From assembly GCF_030052815.1 (NCBI RefSeq), contig NC_079509.1, positions 49,186,762 through 49,250,761 on the forward strand: a stretch of 64,000 nt of DNA, given 5' to 3'. Shown here piece after piece: positions 60,221 to 64,000 of this stretch (within the stretch, counting starts at the first letter, position 1; the number at the start of each line of letters is the position of its first letter). Made by a program: the position numbers and the translations under genes. The DNA comes from Hevea brasiliensis. Lineage: Eukaryota; Streptophyta; Magnoliopsida; Malpighiales; Euphorbiaceae. The notes under the pieces were generated by a model. It was not told the origin of the DNA. It did not search any database and was given only the letters and a program-made list of their open reading frames with translations.

Positions 60221-60575
60221 ATACTCCTCCTCAGCATCGACTCTCATTTTTCATATCAAGTTATTCTCGAAACTCGACAAATTTGATAGGACTTAAACTC
60301 TTTGTGAATATATCAGTACCTTCGTCTTGTGTCTTAATCGAATGTAGCTCAATCTCTCCTTGTAACACCTTTTTTCAAACAAAGTGATAGTCTATCTCTA
60401 TATGCTTTGTTCGAACATGGAATACCAGATTCTATGCCAGGTGTATAGCTGATTAATTATCACAATGTCGTACCACAGGACAATCAATGACCTTATGTAA
60501 ATTATTCATCAATTATAATTGCCACATACTTTCTTGAGATGCCATTGTCTCTACTCTATACTTAGCTTTGTTAGT

Positions 60576-60835
60576 TCATAATGATATCATATGTTGCATT
60601 TTACTACACCATGATACTGCACCTGATCCAAGATTGCAAATGTAGCCAGTAATAAACTGTCTTGTATCATGGTCACCTCCATAGTCAGCATCACAATATC
60701 TGATAAACTTGCAGGCTCCCCCTTTCTTGTACATAAGTCCAAGATTGATGTACCTTTGACGTACATCAATATTCTTCGCACAACTTCTAAGTGAGGCTTC
60801 TTCTGATTTTTCATAAAGCAACTAATAGCCTCCAT
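60576..60835 (-). pseudogene. Copia RNase H remnant
   Basis: Frames reading RYCDADYGGDHDTRQFITGY and NLGSGAVSWCSKMQ match the copia RNase H domain (D-A-D motif). A neighbouring frame gives LEVVRRILMYVKGTSI, the upstream RT-RNase H linker, so there is one frameshift. Confidence 0.85.
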
Positions 60836-60882
60836 AGAGAAAGATATGTGAGGTCAAGTCATGGTTAGGTAGATCAAACTAC

Positions 60883-61220
60883 CTACCGATTGTCAATATA
60901 TATTATCGTATCCTCCAAGTCTTTTCCTTCTTCAACGCATAACCTATCATTTGTCTCCATAGGTGTACTGATTGGCTTGCACTCTATCATTCCGAATTTC
61001 TCCAAGAGGTCTTTAGCATACTTCCCTTGCCATAGGAAAAAACCATCATCTGTGTGCTCCACTTTGAGCCCAAGAAAATGTCTAAGTTCTCCAAGTTCTT
61101 TCATTTGAAAACGAACAGATAAGTAACCTCGTGTTTAGAGAATTTCTTCTTCATCGTCTCTTGTTGTGATAAGATCATCCACGTAAACTAGCACTATTGC
61201 TAGTTATCTCCTCTAGCTTT
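60883..61220 (-). pseudogene. Copia reverse transcriptase remnant
   Basis: MKELGELRHFLGLKVEHTDD and GKYAKDLLEKFGMIECKPIS follow the catalytic YVDD encoded at 61174-61185. Stops separate the two blocks. The N-terminal RT half (61220-61560) is only partly readable. Confidence 0.85.
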
Positions 61221-61559
61221 AATAAAGAGACTTGAGTCAGCATGTGTCACCTTGTATCCACTTTGCAAGAGGAACTCGGCTATCTTCCTGTACCGTGCTT
61301 ATGTTTCCAAGACTTATTAGTAGCTAGTGCTAATAAGACACGAACCATAATGATATTCGCTACTAGACTGAATGTCTCATCATAGACCATGCCATATTTC
61401 TGAGAAACCCATAAGTAATTAGGTAAGCCTTGTACATCTCAATCGAGCTATCGAAACAAGTCTTCACTTTATAAACCCATCGGCAAGATATAGGCTTGAC
61501 ATCCTTTGGCTTTGGAACCAAGTCCCATGTCTGATTTTATTTTAAAGCATTAATTTCTT

Positions 61560-62300
61560 CTTCCATTGTTGTATGCTAATTATTATTATTATGTGCTTCT
61601 TCAAAGGTAGTAAGCTCCTTAATTTTATGTACTTTAACATAGGCAGCATTGACGTACCTTAGATTTGGACACTTTACTCTATTAGATCTACAAAGTTGAG
61701 GTTTTGCATCCCACTAATGGAAGGATCTTTGACTTAGCCAAACATGTTTGAGTGGACAAGCTCCAAGGGTTCTTTTGCCTTGTATTTTGACTCCTTGTGT
61801 GGTAATTAATGAGCTTTACCATGCTGACATCTAGCGTAGATAATATCACCATGGATCTCCAATTGAGGAAGACCTTTAAGCATTGACTTCACTATCATGA
61901 TCTTTAACTTCTAGTAGCTAAAATGTCCGAGTCGAGCATGCCACAAGTCAGCTATCTCATTTTTTCTTGTCTTATCTACATATGTTGACTCAACAGTCAA
62001 TATATAGATAGACTCTAATTTCCATTCCTCCATAATGGCTTGGCACGAAGTGATAGGCTTCTAAATACCTTAACATTATCTAGTTTGAATGCCACATAAT
62101 TTTTATATGTCAATTGTGAAACTGATTATAAATTCTTCTTCATACCTAGTAAATGGAGAACTTTATCTAACTGCACTTGATTAGGACTAAAGTGTGGCAC
62201 AATCATAGTACTGCCAACATTTGTGATAGGCAGCTTCAAATTATCAACTATTATAACTACTCATCTTCCTTTATATTCAGACAGATTGCAGAGCTTCTTT
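61560..62300 (-). pseudogene. Copia integrase region, heavily degraded
   Basis: Position between RT and protease in the copia order. Short integrase-like stretches can be read around 61800-62000, but stops and frameshifts prevent a firm domain call. Confidence 0.5.
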
Positions 62301-63340
62301 CTATCTCCCGTCATGTGGTTGGAGCATCCAAAGTTTATAATCAAATCTTTGTCGCAGTCAACTGCCTTGTCCTTGCAGGCGATGGGTGACACTTCCTATG
62401 TCTCCTTAATTGTGTCACTGAATGTTGCACTTGCAAAGGATGCAAGAAAATCCCATTCCTCATCTCTCTTTTGTGTATTGGTTGCTAAATTTCCTTTAAC
62501 ATATTGTTTCTTCAATCTATAATCTTGAGCGAAGTGACTAGGCTTACCTTAGTTGAAGCAACTTTTATCATGTTGTCTATAATTTCTTCGATGTTGACCT
62601 CCTCTTTCAAGACTTCGTTGAGCTCCCCTTAATTGAGAGCTCCCTTGTTGTTGACCCTTCAACTGTTCTTGATTTTTCTTCAGCCTCCCACCAAGGTGAC
62701 ACCCTTGTCTACCACTTCCTCTATTTCTAAACAAGATTTCTTCTTCTCTTTCAAAAGAAGTCCGCTTCTTTTCCTTGTCTAGCAGTTCCTGTGTGGCTAA
62801 TAGATTTTTAAATTCTAATAATGATGGTTGGGTTGCCCAACCATATATTGCAGTGACGGTAGGATTAAACTCTTGTCACAAGCCATTAATAATAATTATT
62901 TTCATTCTTACTTCACTAATTTTATCTAATTTAGAAAATTCATGGCAAAGAGACTTAATTTTTATAAAATACTCCCTTCCTGTTATCTCCTTTTACGAGG
63001 TAGACAAGAGCTCGTTCTCCAACAACTATAGATGAGCATCATTTCTCCTCATGAATAAAGCGACATAAGCGTCCCATCTCTCCTTAGGTGACTTTGCATC
63101 TTTGATGTGCTCAAGCAAGTCATCCTCCACAGAGTTTTTGAGTGCAAACATGGCCTTCCCCACTTTGACCATCCATGCTTATTTCTCCTTTTCGACAGTG
63201 GGTGGTGTTATCTCTGCTCCGTTGATAAGGCCCCACAAATTATGGCCTCGCAAATAAGATTGCATGAATGTGTGCTAATACTTATAATTGGCACCATTTA
63301 GCTTCTTACTGCTCCCCACAACACCTGCTGAATCTGCCAT
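62300..63340 (-). pseudogene. Copia protease and gag remnant
   Basis: A protease-like GCSNHMTGD is encoded near 62305-62330. An Arg/Gln-rich nucleocapsid segment with a broken zinc knuckle lies at 62540-62734. Further upstream to about 63340, capsid-like sequence is readable in pieces, ending near a Met-Ala-Asp-Ser start (about 63341). Confidence 0.6.
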
Positions 63341-63479
63341 CATGACTTGATATAATCTCACTTATAATACCAAGTAAGCGTGGTTCTTGATGAACAAGCT
63401 TCACAGTCCCAGACTGTACATGAGCAGAACTTCGAGCAGCACCTCGAGCAATACTCTAATCAACGGTCCTAGACCGTTA

Positions 63480-63491
63480 GACTCTGATACC
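63480..63491 (-). promoter_or_regulatory. Copia primer-binding site variant
   Basis: Minus strand TGGTATCAGAGT, 4 nt from the 5' LTR; one mismatch at the last base to the iMet site. Confidence 0.8.
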
Positions 63492-63495
63492 AAAT

Positions 63496-63981
63496 TATTA
63501 AAAAATTGAGAGCAAAAAGAAATAGGAAGCCCAAAACTAAAGTGGACTTGATTGAAAAAATAAAACTTTTCATTGAAAAGGACTAAAGTGATATTTTACA
63601 ACTCAAGCTCACACTTTAAACACCACGCTAGAGTATTTCTCACACCTCACTTCCACTCCTCACGTGCACACACTTTCACCACACCCAAAGGAAAAGCAGC
63701 CACACTCTTACTTAGATACATACTCACACACATGTATTTCTCACAACTCACTTTGTACTCTCTTCACTGGTACACACAACAGCGCACACACTCATATCTA
63801 TTTATAGGTAGTAATAGTCGGTGTTTAAAGCAATTCTGGATACAAATTGAGTAGGTCATGGAGAAGATTCATGAAGCTTGAATTGCAGTGATGATGCTTC
63901 TCCAACACACTTGATAATTCTGCAACCTTGTAGAAATTTTTAGAGAGAAAGAGAGAGAGAGAGGCAGTGATGGAGTCTTCA
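63496..63981 (-). repeat. Copia LTR (5') in the ankyrin gene
   Basis: Longer than its partner and containing a GA-rich expansion (about 63946-63963). The expected terminal CA (minus strand) has become TA. Confidence 0.85.
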
Positions 63982-64000
63982 AATACAATCAAATTAATTG

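Larger units (their letters stand above)
59761..63981 (-). mobile_element. Ty1/copia element in the next intron of the ankyrin gene
   Basis: LTR-like ends 59761-60220 (TGTTGACA...TCTTCA) and 63496-63981 are related but clearly diverged. The flanks AATAT (59756-59760) and AATAC (63982-63986) give a 4-of-5 duplication. A primer site variant and copia-order coding remnants lie between on the minus strand. Many stops and frameshifts and the diverged LTRs make it older than the gypsy element and the first copia. Confidence 0.88.

Overview
This is eukaryotic, almost certainly flowering-plant nuclear DNA. It is AT-rich and dense in nested LTR retrotransposons (Ty3/gypsy and Ty1/copia), MITEs, a hAT-like element and an endogenous pararetrovirus (Caulimoviridae). 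The one convincing host gene encodes a plant-type ankyrin-repeat protein. The repeat families fit a rosid eudicot, but the species cannot be fixed from sequence alone. No rRNA, tRNA, CRISPR array or bacterial operon is visible.

Layout. (1) 1-12438 is a giant inverted repeat with arms of about 6 kb around a core of about 0.45 kb. Each arm carries a 1.83-kb LTR of a Tat/Athila-like gypsy element and two tandem copies of an AT-rich repeat unit. The inner unit is nearly identical between arms and the outer parts are visibly diverged. The core holds short repeated patches that look like template-switch scars. A third, diverged copy of the unit lies at about 13665-15990. (2) 17817-22336 is a plus-strand caulimovirid capsid fragment split by a 3,986-bp solo gypsy LTR. 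(3) 22337-28062 is a minus-strand endogenous caulimovirid with recognisable termini. It has movement-protein, capsid and protease regions but no reverse transcriptase, and a 17-nt direct repeat spans the primer-binding-site gap. (4) 30135-36691 is a hAT-like non-autonomous element hosting a nearly complete Ty1/copia element (31212-35763, target duplication GCTCT). It sits in LTR-like debris. (5) 37.8-38.8 kb is an unidentified locus with an in-frame spliced ORF. (6) 41256 to beyond 59701 is an ankyrin-repeat gene on the plus strand. I propose that its short acidic first exon is separated from the ankyrin exons by a 16.3-kb intron holding a full-length Tekay/Del-like gypsy element (45293-57454, perfect TTATG duplication) and two MITEs. 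A copia element (59761-63981) lies in the next recognisable intron, and the 3' end of the gene (expected PGG/transmembrane part) is outside the window.

The sequence as a whole is a record of serial insertion. Both retrotransposons inside the ankyrin gene lie antisense to it, and its coding exons are still open and joined in phase. The most unusual items are the giant palindrome with its complex junction, the RT-less caulimovirid with gap-derived termini, and the ankyrin gene with a retrotransposon-inflated first intron.
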